Of a stretch of 26,494 bases of DNA, positions 6,422-12,604 are shown piece after piece; within the stretch, counting starts at the first letter, position 1; each line of letters starts with the position of its first letter. Position numbers and translations under genes: made by a program. Source of the stretch: JALYJZ01 sp964476895 (lineage in GTDB: Bacteria > Patescibacteriota > SICC01). A model generated the notes under the pieces. It was given only the letters and a program-made list of their open reading frames with translations, was not told where the DNA came from and made no database searches. The stretch spans positions 1-26,494 of the forward strand of contig CAYZCS010000007.1 of the NCBI GenBank assembly GCA_964476895.1, given 5' to 3'.

Positions 6422-7642
6422 ATGACTTCCCTCATGGATTCCGAACGCGAGAACGGGTCGAGGCCATTGACGCCCGACCGGCTTCAAGAAGTGGCGGGCG
6501 GGCTGGTGGAACACGAGACGATGGAGCGGGTGCTGGCCGACACGCATTGGGACTACCAACGTCGGGATACGAGCGCCGGAACCGCATACGTGTTCGCCCG
6601 TCCGGTCTCGTTGCTCGAATCGATGCGGATCAACCCGGCGGATTACCAGAACCATCGTCACACACTGGGAATCAGCGAAACGGACGGGGAAATGCGCCTG
6701 ACCTACCTGGTGCTGCGTGACGTGCATTCGAATGAACTCGGCATGCTTCCGAGGATCGAGTCCGCGTTGCGTGGTCGCGGTCGGATCACCCGTCGTGACT
6801 TCTCGGACGACGAGCTGGCGTTCGTCGACCGCATCTGGCTGCCGAGCGCCGAGATCGGCGAAGCCCTGGGAATCAGCACCGGTCACGCAGAGGCGAAGGT
6901 CACGGACATCCTCCGCCCGCGCCGCTTGGCCAACCGAACGGAGCTGCTGACCCTCGGGCTCAAGGAGGGATTCCTGAACCCCGATCTGGAAGCATGGCGC
7001 CGTCCGGTCGGGCTGTCGCCCTTGCAAGCTTCCGTGCTGCGCCGATCACACCTTGAGATAGCGCCCATGGCCCATGAGCTAGGAATAAAGACCAAGTCCG
7101 CCAGTAACGCTCTTGCCCAGTGTTATCGGAAGACCGGGGCCCGGATTCGCAGAGAGCTGATCCTGATCGGGTTGGCCAACGGTCAGTGCTGCTTGGATGA
7201 ACTGCCGACACCGGAAATGGAACCCAAGCTCACCTCCTTAAGACAGGAGATGCTGGCTCTGGTCGACCGATCGTACGAAGCCATTGCGGAGCAGAGCGGA
7301 GATAGCAAGAGTACGATCTCGAACCGGTATGTGCGCCTGTATGAAACGCTCGGACTCTCGAACATGAACGAGCTGGTGGCGTACGCGTTCCGGGAAGGGC
7401 ACATCGACAACCGGATCGATGCCCGTTTGGCGGACGTGTTCTCGCGGCGGCAACGGCAAGTCGTCGAGCGTCTCATGGACGATAATGACGAAATCGCCGC
7501 GTCGCTCGACATCAGTAAGTCCGTGGTCGTGCATCACCTTGTCGAAGCTAAGCGCCGCGCTGAGGTCGATTCGCGGTCCGGGCTCGTTGCGTACGGGCTC
7601 CGGGCGGGACTGATCGATCCGGAAACGGCCAGGCGTGGCTAG
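6422..7642 (+). CDS. Protein with four tandem LuxR/GerE-type HTH repeats
   Basis: With the ATG at 6422 the protein has 406 residues. I do not recognise a named family. Residues 1-125 show no known domain. From there four segments of about 58 residues recur every 70-72 residues, at about 127-185, 198-254, 270-328 and 340-398. Each has the GerE pattern: an opening LT/LS/FS, a helix, an EIA-like turn, a recognition helix and a closing ELV-A-G-I segment. Repeat 3 is clearest, from LTSLRQEMLALVDRSYEAIA to ELVAYAFREGHI. This suggests a DNA- or RNA-binding protein that could contact several half-sites, and there is no receiver or kinase domain. Starts at 6368 (TTG), 6398 or 6434 are possible, and none has a Shine-Dalgarno sequence. 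It is divergent from rpsF, and its stop overlaps that of ychF. Confidence 0.7.
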   Translation: MTSLMDSERENGSRPLTPDRLQEVAGGLVEHETMERVLADTHWDYQRRDTSAGTAYVFARPVSLLESMRINPADYQNHRHTLGISETDGEMRLTYLVLRDVHSNELGMLPRIESALRGRGRITRRDFSDDELAFVDRIWLPSAEIGEALGISTGHAEAKVTDILRPRRLANRTELLTLGLKEGFLNPDLEAWRRPVGLSPLQASVLRRSHLEIAPMAHELGIKTKSASNALAQCYRKTGARIRRELILIGLANGQCCLDELPTPEMEPKLTSLRQEMLALVDRSYEAIAEQSGDSKSTISNRYVRLYETLGLSNMNELVAYAFREGHIDNRIDARLADVFSRRQRQVVERLMDDNDEIAASLDISKSVVVHHLVEAKRRAEVDSRSGLVAYGLRAGLIDPETARRG

Positions 7643-8748
7643 GCCCCGTGCCGGACGTGGATGACGTCGCCGTCCTGCACGATATAGTGCTTGCCTTCGG
7701 CGCGGAGCTTGCCGGTATCGCGCGCGGCTGATTCGCTCCCGGCGGCGATGAAGTCGTCGTAGGCGATGACCTCGGCACGGATGAACTTGGCCTCGAAGTC
7801 ACCGTGGATGGTGCCGGCGGCCCGCGGGGCGCTGCTGCCGCGGCGGACCGGCCAGGCGCGGACCTCCTTCGGTCCGGCGGTGTAGAAGGTAATCAGGTCG
7901 AGCAGGTCATAGCCGGCGCGGATGAAGCGGTTCAGGTTCGGCTCCGCGATCCCGACCGATTCCAAGAACTCCCCACGTTCTTCCGGCGGGAGCGAACCGA
8001 TCTCCGCCTCGATCTTCGCGGACACCGCGACGATGCCGAATCCCTGCTCCTCGGCCCAGCGCTCGGCCTCCTGGTAGAAGGAGCTGGTCCCCGGCTTGGC
8101 CACGTCGTGTTCCCCGACGTTCGCCACCACCAGCATCGGCTTGGCGGTGATGAAGGGGAGCGGGCCACCCTTTGCCAACGTCTTCCGTTCGTCGCCGTCG
8201 AAGGTCACGCTGTGCGCCGGTTTCTCGGCGTCGAACGCCGCACCGATCCGCTTGAGCAGCTTCAAGCGCTCGGCGGTATCGGGATTGCCCTTGGCCTCCT
8301 TCTCCAGCGGCCCGATCAGCTTCTCGTACGTCTGCTGGTCGGCGAGGATCAGCTCGAGCAGGACGGTGCGCAGGTCGTCCACCGGACCGAGCCGTCCCGC
8401 CACGTGGGTGACCTGCGGGTCCTCGAAGCAGCGGGCCACCAGCGCGATCGCGCTGGTCTCGCGGATGTGGGCCAGGAACTTGTTGCCGAGGCCCTCGCCC
8501 TTGCTCGCACCGCCGACCAGTCCCGCGATGTCGGTGAACGTCACGGTGGCCGGAACGACCTTTTCCGGCTCCACCAGTTCGGCAAGCTTCGCGAGCCGCG
8601 GATCGGGGACGTCAACCACACCCTCGTTCGGCTCGATCGTGGTGAACGGCCGGTTGGCGCTCTCGGCCTGTGCCCGTTCGAGCAGGGCGTTAAAGAGCGT
8701 GGACTTGCCGACGTTCGGAAGCCCGACGATACCGATGGAGAGGGACAT
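7639..8748 (-). CDS. ychF: Redox-regulated ATPase/GTPase YchF
   Basis: The 369 residues match the full length of this universally conserved Obg-family P-loop NTPase. Visible motifs are G1 GLPNVGKST (residues 8-16), switch I around RPFTTIEPNEG, G3 DIAGLVGGASKGEGLG and ANVGE at the nucleotide-base position, where the family deviates from NKxD and prefers ATP. A C-terminal TGS domain ends DGDVIHVRHG. YchF associates with ribosomes and the proteasome-like machinery and affects stress responses. The final four bases are shared with the stop of the convergent HTH gene (CTAG). Confidence 0.95.
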   Translation of the reverse strand: MSLSIGIVGLPNVGKSTLFNALLERAQAESANRPFTTIEPNEGVVDVPDPRLAKLAELVEPEKVVPATVTFTDIAGLVGGASKGEGLGNKFLAHIRETSAIALVARCFEDPQVTHVAGRLGPVDDLRTVLLELILADQQTYEKLIGPLEKEAKGNPDTAERLKLLKRIGAAFDAEKPAHSVTFDGDERKTLAKGGPLPFITAKPMLVVANVGEHDVAKPGTSSFYQEAERWAEEQGFGIVAVSAKIEAEIGSLPPEERGEFLESVGIAEPNLNRFIRAGYDLLDLITFYTAGPKEVRAWPVRRGSSAPRAAGTIHGDFEAKFIRAEVIAYDDFIAAGSESAARDTGKLRAEGKHYIVQDGDVIHVRHGA

Positions 8749-8754
8749 GCATTC

Positions 8755-8760
8755 AGTGTA
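8755..8760 (-). promoter_or_regulatory. -10 box giving a leaderless ychF mRNA
   Basis: Minus-strand TACACT is followed by exactly 6 nt and the ychF ATG. No Shine-Dalgarno sequence fits in that gap. I see no -35 consensus. Confidence 0.55.
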
Positions 8761-8768
8761 CGTGATGG

Positions 8769-8797
8769 TTGACTTTTCGCATGGTTAATAGGAATAT
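8769..8797 (+). promoter_or_regulatory. Promoter of the SPFH gene
   Basis: TTGACT (8769-8774) is followed after 17 nt by GAATAT (8792-8797). This predicts a start near 8804 and a structured leader of about 105 nt before the SPFH start codon. The -10 match is moderate. Confidence 0.5.
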
Positions 8798-8822
8798 ACC
8801 TAGTCGCACTTTTCCATACAGG

Positions 8823-8871
8823 GAGGTTCCCGGCGACAAGGCAATCGGAATGCTTTGTCCCCGGGAATCTC
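8823..8871 (+). other. Long leader hairpin upstream of the SPFH gene
   Basis: In the plus-strand transcript, 8823-8833 pairs with 8861-8871 (11 bp with one G-U, core TTCCCGG/CCGGGAA). After a small internal loop, 8836-8843 (ACAAGGCA) pairs with 8851-8858 (TGCTTTGT) with one G-U. The apical loop is ATCGGAA. The structure ends 22 nt before the AAAGGAG ribosome site, so it could influence mRNA stability or translation. It has no T tract and is not a terminator. Confidence 0.5.
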
Positions 8872-8908
8872 ACAGGGAGAGCTCCGTGGAGAAAAAGGAG
8901 AAGATCGC

Positions 8909-9901
8909 ATGCGCCACGAGTATGGGTACAGACGGATTTCGACCAGACGGGTCATCGGTTGGATCGGTCTGGGTATCGGGCTGATCCTGTTGATCCTCCT
9001 GCTGTTCGCGTGGCCGTTTAAGAAGGCGCCCGCCGATCAGTGGGCGGTCAGCTACGGCGGCGGCCCGTTCGAGAGCCAGCACTACCAGGGCACGTTCGAG
9101 CCCGGCTCAAACCTCCGGTTCAACGGGTGGTTCGACAAGTGGTTCGAGTATCCGGCGACGCTTCGTTCCTACATCGTCTCGAAGCAAGGCGGTGAGGGCG
9201 ATGTGCCGGGCAGCGACTCGATCCGCGCCACCACCAAGGACCAGGTGGAGGTGGAGTTCGAGATCACCACGAACTTCAAGCTCAACACCAACCTGCTCCG
9301 GAAGTTCCATGAGCAGTTGGGGCTGAAGTTCGAGGCCTGGGAGGACGATGGCTGGAACAAGATGCTTCGGGACTCGTTCCGGCAGCAGCTTGAGAACAGC
9401 CTGCAGTCCATCGTGCGCGAGTTCGACGTCGCCGAGGTCTGGGCCAGTGAGCGAGCGCTCGAGGAGATCCAGGATCGGCTCGGAGTCGAGCTCAATGAGA
9501 AGATCACGTCGCAGCTCGGGGACGAGTACTTCTGCGGACCGACTTTCCAGCACGGGCGAGCGGTCCAGGTACCGGTCAAGGAGCAGGTCGACGGCGAGAT
9601 CGTCACAAGGATGGAGCGAACGGATTGTCCGCCGCTCCAAGTAAAGATCAAGCGTCCGACCATCCCGCAGAAGGTGAAGCGTGCCTTCGAGGCTAACCGG
9701 ACCTCCGAGATCCTGGTGGTTACCAAGGAGAACGAGATCGAGCAGCGCCGGAAGGAGCGGGAGTCGATCAAGCAGCTCCGGAACGTGCTCTCACCGCAGT
9801 ACGTACTCCTCAGGGCCATCGAGGAGGGCAAGATCGACTTCTGGGTTCTGCCCGGGAATAACGGTCTCAACCTCCAGACCCCGACGAGAGCGGCTCCATA
9901 G
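8909..9901 (+). CDS. SPFH/band-7 domain membrane protein
   Basis: The 330-residue protein starts at the ATG with AAAGGAG 8 nt upstream. Upstream in-frame codons fall inside the leader hairpin and are rejected. A basic N-terminus leads into one membrane span (about residues 16-36) and then a band-7/prohibitin-like domain. That domain holds DQWAVSYGGG, the strand pair SIRATTKDQVEVEFEITTNF and a long helix with FRQQLENSLQSIVREFDVAEVWASER. The charged coiled-coil-like segment EIEQRRKERESIKQLRNV follows, and the C-terminus is short. SPFH proteins form membrane-bound cages or rings that organise membrane microdomains and proteases. A lone membrane protease partner is not next to it, but a metalloprotease gene lies two genes downstream. 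Confidence 0.8.
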   Translation: MRHEYGYRRISTRRVIGWIGLGIGLILLILLLFAWPFKKAPADQWAVSYGGGPFESQHYQGTFEPGSNLRFNGWFDKWFEYPATLRSYIVSKQGGEGDVPGSDSIRATTKDQVEVEFEITTNFKLNTNLLRKFHEQLGLKFEAWEDDGWNKMLRDSFRQQLENSLQSIVREFDVAEVWASERALEEIQDRLGVELNEKITSQLGDEYFCGPTFQHGRAVQVPVKEQVDGEIVTRMERTDCPPLQVKIKRPTIPQKVKRAFEANRTSEILVVTKENEIEQRRKERESIKQLRNVLSPQYVLLRAIEEGKIDFWVLPGNNGLNLQTPTRAAP

Positions 9902-9973
9902 CTGAGCGACACTACGGCCCCATAGTCTGGCCTCTCACGAGGTGGCCTGAAACAACAGACGCCAGGGGGATTC

Positions 9974-10014
9974 CGGCAGGTTAATGCGAGATATCATATC
10001 TCCATTGCCTGCCG
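9974..10014 (+). other. Long bulged hairpin just upstream of ribozyme 1
   Basis: A nearly continuous helix of about 17 bp is visible. CGGCAGG (9974-9980) pairs with CCTGCCG (10008-10014), TAATG (9982-9986) with CATTG (10003-10007) and GAGAT (9988-9992) with ATCTC (9998-10002). T9981 and C9987 are bulged on the 5' side. The loop is ATCAT. There is no T tract, so it is a poor terminator. It ends 7 nt before the hammerhead and may be part of the same RNA. Confidence 0.5.
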
Positions 10015-10021
10015 CCCCCGA

Positions 10022-10070
10022 CCCTCTCGCATAGCGACTGATGAGACCCGGGAAGTTCGGGTCGAAAGGG
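10022..10070 (+). ncRNA. Hammerhead ribozyme 1 (type III)
   Basis: All invariant hammerhead elements are present in order. Stem III is CCCT (10022-10025) with AGGG (10067-10070). The cleavage-site nucleotide is C10026. Stem I is TCGC (10027-10030) with GCGA (10034-10037) around an ATA loop. The core is CTGATGA (10038-10044). Stem II is GACCCG (10045-10050) with CGGGTC (10058-10063) around GGAAGTT, and GAA is at 10064-10066. Self-cleavage is predicted between 10026 and 10027, leaving a 2',3'-cyclic phosphate and a 5'-OH. Stems I and III are short and no obvious loop I-loop II contact is visible, so the rate may be modest. It lies between the SPFH gene and a small membrane-protein gene. Confidence 0.85.
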
Positions 10071-10087
10071 AAGCACGAATGCCGCGT

Positions 10088-10096
10088 TGGTAGAAT
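10088..10096 (+). promoter_or_regulatory. Extended -10 promoter downstream of ribozyme 1
   Basis: TGG-TAGAAT forms an extended -10 element (TGN followed by TAGAAT at 10091-10096). A start near 10103 would make the mRNA of the next gene begin after ribozyme 1. In that case the ribozyme belongs to a longer read-through transcript from upstream. No -35 box is evident. Confidence 0.45.
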
Positions 10097-10167
10097 ACGG
10101 CGCTGGTATGATGTACTTGCTCGCCGTACCTTACCGCAAACAGTCAGACCCGTCGGAAGGAATGTAC

Positions 10168-10524
10168 ATGCAACGACTCTACGACAGTGACGTCATCCGT
10201 TCGATGTCGATGTACTGTGAGGATCCGCTGGTGCGGCTCATGACGCTCGCCATGGTACTGATGGGAGTCACGGTCACGGGCATACTGGTCGCCGTGACCC
10301 CCGATGCAAGCGCCTGGGGTATCCTGGCGCTCTACGTCTTCATCGGCATGCTGATCGTCGCGCCGAAGCACCTGTGGATGCTGTTCACCTACTGCGGCAC
10401 GTTGTTCACAGGGATCATGATCGAGCCACAGGGACCGTTTGTCATGGTGCTTCTGGCGCTGCTCTGCTTTGTCCTCGCGGCATTCGCCCGGAAGCGATTG
10501 CCTGATCAGCGGACCGTCACCTGA
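10168..10524 (+). CDS. Small three-span membrane protein
   Basis: I do not recognise a family. With the ATG at 10168 the protein has 118 residues. That start is preferred because GGAAGGA lies 6 nt upstream. The N-terminus is soluble (about 25 residues), and about three hydrophobic segments follow: LMTLAMVLMGVTVTGILVAV, WGILALYVFIGMLIVA and MVLLALLCFVLAAFA. The C-terminus is basic (RKRLPDQR). Longer versions start at 10108 or 10162. It is followed by a good terminator, so it forms its own transcription unit unless read from the SPFH gene. Confidence 0.6.
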   Translation: MQRLYDSDVIRSMSMYCEDPLVRLMTLAMVLMGVTVTGILVAVTPDASAWGILALYVFIGMLIVAPKHLWMLFTYCGTLFTGIMIEPQGPFVMVLLALLCFVLAAFARKRLPDQRTVT

Positions 10525-10592
10525 ACGACCGATAACGGACCTCGAACCCGCGCGCAGTGGTCCGTGTGGCTAACCAGCCATGTCGCGGGAGC

Positions 10593-10630
10593 GGCCATCA
10601 TGTACTTTAGTATCTGGTGGCCTTTTCTTT
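10593..10630 (+). terminator. Intrinsic terminator after the small membrane protein
   Basis: Arms 10593-10605 and 10610-10622 pair as GGCCATCA..TAC with GTA..TGGTGGCC. They contain one mismatch and G-U pairs, and the loop is TTTA. TTTTCTTT follows directly. It separates the small membrane gene from the promoter of the ribozyme 2-metalloprotease unit. Confidence 0.8.
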
Positions 10631-10642
10631 ATGGTCCGGATG

Positions 10643-10671
10643 TTGATTATTTAGCTTAACTGTAGTATAAA
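10643..10671 (+). promoter_or_regulatory. Promoter driving ribozyme 2 and the metalloprotease gene
   Basis: TTGATT (10643-10648) and TATAAA (10666-10671) are separated by exactly 17 nt, a near-consensus housekeeping promoter. The start should be near 10678. The first transcribed structure would be a small hairpin (10688-10700) and then the ribozyme. Confidence 0.75.
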
Positions 10672-10701
10672 ATCAAGCTACGGAAACACCGTGACACGGT
10701 C

Positions 10702-10752
10702 GCCGTCGCGCATAGCGCCTGATGAGACCCGGGAAGATCGGGTCGAAACGGT
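10702..10752 (+). ncRNA. Hammerhead ribozyme 2 (type III) in the metalloprotease leader
   Basis: The catalytic elements match ribozyme 1. Stem III is GCCGT (10702-10706) with ACGGT (10748-10752, outer pair G-U). The cleavage triplet is GTC with C10707. Stem I is GCGC (10708-10711) with GCGC (10715-10718) around ATA. The core is CTGATGA (10719-10725). Stem II is GACCCG (10726-10731) with CGGGTC (10739-10744) around GGAAGAT, and GAA is at 10745-10747. Compared with ribozyme 1, stems I and III differ by paired changes that keep base pairing. Predicted cleavage between 10707 and 10708 leaves a 52-nt 5' leader ahead of the start codon at 10760. It is preceded by a good promoter and so is very likely transcribed. 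Confidence 0.9.
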
Positions 10753-10759
10753 ATCAACA

Positions 10760-11836
10760 ATGCATAGCGAAGCCAGTCCCAATCACGATTCGCAACCCGA
10801 GTCCACGGTCCTGGACCGCATGCGGTCATCGCGGGTCGTGAAAACCGTCTTGGGTGCCGCGTGTGCGGGCGTGCTCGCGAAATGCAGTGGTCCGTCGGCA
10901 CCACCCGAAATGAACGAAGTCCGCTCACCGCGCGCGGTATTCGAACCGCCCGTTCCGGCTGCTCCCGACCTTCCGTACGTAGCGGAGAGCCGCCCGGTCG
11001 AGTACTACGGCGGCCTGTCAGCGTATCGATCCATGAGGGTCAACAGGATCGGTCGGGAACTGTTCGAAGACGCCAGGATGGCGCGCGGATTCGAGATCGA
11101 ACGGGAGATCGAACAGTGGAACCTGGACCGGATGGGATTTCTACTGGTGCCCGCCGAGCTGCGCGGCCCCCTCGAAGCGTCCGTGGACGCGGAGCTGCGG
11201 ATGGAAGAGTTCTTTCTCAGCAAGGGCCTTCCGCAATATTCCGTGATCGATTACCTGGGCTGGCGGACGAGCGCTGAGATGATCGATGAACCTTTGCCGT
11301 TACCGGAAGTCATGCACGGGCTAAGCCAGCTGGAGCTGGACTATCTGGAAAGCCTGGACCGGGAACGTGAGGCGGCGATGCTCCAGGCGGAGATCATCGC
11401 CGAGGAGATCTACGGACCCACGCCCTTGCCTGCCGATCCGGAAAAGCGGGCTCAGATTCCCACGGTTTCCGTCCGGCTGGAGGGGTCTCCGAAGGTGGAG
11501 CGGGCGGTCAGCGAGGCGCTTGAGCGGTGGCAGGAGCGCGGCTACGACCCTCCGTGCGACGGTGACATCGAGCTCTGGGGCTCCAATCGGCTGTCTCGGC
11601 CGAAAGCGACCGCCCAGGCCCCGTTGTCGCCAAGGTTCGGAGAGCCTTGCTATATCAATTTTCGGGTTGATGAGATTATGCAGAGTTCGGAAGACCATTT
11701 GGCCAACGTTTCCGAGCATGAAATCGGCCACAACTTGGGATTCTGCCACTCGAAACAGGAAGATTCCATCATGTACAGCAAGCGCGAAGAAACAGAAGGA
11801 TGCGAGGTTCCTCACCCGAGTTGGACGGTCGAGTAA
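10760..11836 (+). CDS. Secreted or lipid-anchored metzincin-type zinc metalloprotease
   Basis: The 358-residue protein carries the extended zinc motif HEIGHNLGFCH (H320, E321, H324, H330) and a Met-turn SIMY (M338), the hallmarks of matrixin-like metzincins. Residues 26-40 are hydrophobic and followed by LAKC (C42). That resembles a lipobox with an unusual lysine before the cysteine, so export is likely but lipidation is uncertain. Residues 43-230 are a charged, proline- and glutamate-rich region I cannot assign, possibly a propeptide or spacer. The start at 10760 lies 7 nt after ribozyme 2 and has no Shine-Dalgarno sequence. The ATG at 10820 would give a more usual signal peptide. Upstream in-frame codons run through the ribozyme and are rejected. 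Confidence 0.75.
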   Translation: MHSEASPNHDSQPESTVLDRMRSSRVVKTVLGAACAGVLAKCSGPSAPPEMNEVRSPRAVFEPPVPAAPDLPYVAESRPVEYYGGLSAYRSMRVNRIGRELFEDARMARGFEIEREIEQWNLDRMGFLLVPAELRGPLEASVDAELRMEEFFLSKGLPQYSVIDYLGWRTSAEMIDEPLPLPEVMHGLSQLELDYLESLDREREAAMLQAEIIAEEIYGPTPLPADPEKRAQIPTVSVRLEGSPKVERAVSEALERWQERGYDPPCDGDIELWGSNRLSRPKATAQAPLSPRFGEPCYINFRVDEIMQSSEDHLANVSEHEIGHNLGFCHSKQEDSIMYSKREETEGCEVPHPSWTVE

Positions 11837-11861
11837 GAGGTGGCAATCAGCGGACAGGGAG

Positions 11862-11907
11862 AACGGGCCGGTCTTCATCGAGGTATCGAGGAAGGGTCCG
11901 GCCCGTT
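11862..11907. terminator. Inverted repeat between convergent genes, possible terminator
   Basis: AACGGGCCGG (11862-11871) and CCGGCCCGTT (11898-11907) form a perfect 10-bp stem. The inner CTTC can pair with GAAG. It lies between the metalloprotease stop (11836) and the stop of the convergent small membrane gene (11912). Neither side has a real T tract, so termination would be inefficient or factor-assisted. mRNA 3'-end protection is an alternative. Confidence 0.45.
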
Positions 11908-11911
11908 GTAG

Positions 11912-12193
11912 TTATCGGTCCCGTGGGTCATAACCGTTGTCGTGGTAACGACCGATCGCGCCTCCCAGTGCATGAAAGAAAGGGATGATGTTAAGTACCG
12001 AAACCGCGACGAAAAGACCAATAATGGTGAATCCCAGAATGAACGTCAGCAAGGCGCCGATGTATGTCTCCGGGAAAGCCAGCAGCAGGAGTTCGGCCGC
12101 CGGATAGGTCGCCAGCATGGGCCCGAAGCAGTAGAGACCATTCCGGAGCACCGCACGGTACTCCGGTACGGCGAACAGCGGCAATGAGCGCAT
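11912..12193 (-). CDS. Small membrane protein of unknown function
   Basis: The 93-residue protein has two or three hydrophobic stretches, around YCFGPMLATYPAAELLLLAF and IGALLTFILGFTIIGLFVAV. Its tail is short and polar (RYHDNGYDPRDR). No family is recognised. AAAGGAG lies 5 nt before the ATG. It is divergent from csaA, with -10 boxes that overlap. Confidence 0.65.
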   Translation of the reverse strand: MRSLPLFAVPEYRAVLRNGLYCFGPMLATYPAAELLLLAFPETYIGALLTFILGFTIIGLFVAVSVLNIIPFFHALGGAIGRYHDNGYDPRDR

Positions 12194-12246
12194 GAGTGCT
12201 CCTTTGGTCGGGAACGGGACGTGATGTGAATGTGAGCGGCGAACTT

Positions 12247-12256
12247 ATTGTACGCT
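12247..12256. promoter_or_regulatory. Divergent -10 pair sharing one TA (small membrane gene/csaA)
   Basis: The plus strand reads ATTGTACGCT. TACGCT (12251-12256) is the csaA -10 box, 6 nt from its ATG. Its reverse complement gives TACAAT (12247-12252), a -10 for the minus-strand gene with a leader of about 45 nt. The two hexamers overlap by the central TA. Confidence 0.5.
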
Positions 12257-12262
12257 GAATGC

Positions 12263-12595
12263 ATGGCTTCTTTCGACGACTTCCAGAAGCTCGACATCCG
12301 GGTCGGCGAGATCGTCTCGGCGGAGGAATTCCCGGAGGCGCGAAAGCCCAGCTACAAACTGACGATCGACTTGGGGCCGGGGCCCGGCACCAAGCGGTCG
12401 TGCGCGCAGCTTACGGCAAACTACCCGCGGGAGTCGCTCGCGGGCAAGCGGGTGCTAGCGGTGGTGAACTTCCCGCCGCGGCAGATCGGCCCGGCGGTCT
12501 CGGAGGTACTGACGCTCGGCGTGCCGGACGCGAAGGGCGAGTGCGTCCTGCTCACCCCGGACGCGGACGTGCCGTTGGGTGGGAAAGTGTATTAG
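12263..12595 (+). CDS. csaA: CsaA-like tRNA-binding-domain protein
   Basis: The 110-residue protein is a single tRNA-binding OB domain, with FDDFQKLDIRVGEIVSAEEF at the start, ARKPSYKLTIDLGPG, and VLAVVNFPPRQIGPAVSEVL. The whole length matches CsaA. CsaA is a small homodimer related to the EMAP/Trbp111 tRNA-binding fold and is reported to act in protein export as a chaperone. The start at 12263 is chosen because the family begins there and a -10 box lies 6 nt upstream. An ATG five codons earlier overlaps that -10 box. Confidence 0.88.
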   Translation: MASFDDFQKLDIRVGEIVSAEEFPEARKPSYKLTIDLGPGPGTKRSCAQLTANYPRESLAGKRVLAVVNFPPRQIGPAVSEVLTLGVPDAKGECVLLTPDADVPLGGKVY

Positions 12596-12604
12596 CGGGT
12601 GGGT

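Noticed and set aside
10022..10752. The two ribozyme copies read as direct repeats or attachment sites of a mobile element
   Set aside because: Similarity stops exactly at the ribozyme ends, arms vary by compensatory changes, and no transposase, integrase or terminal inverted repeat is present between them.
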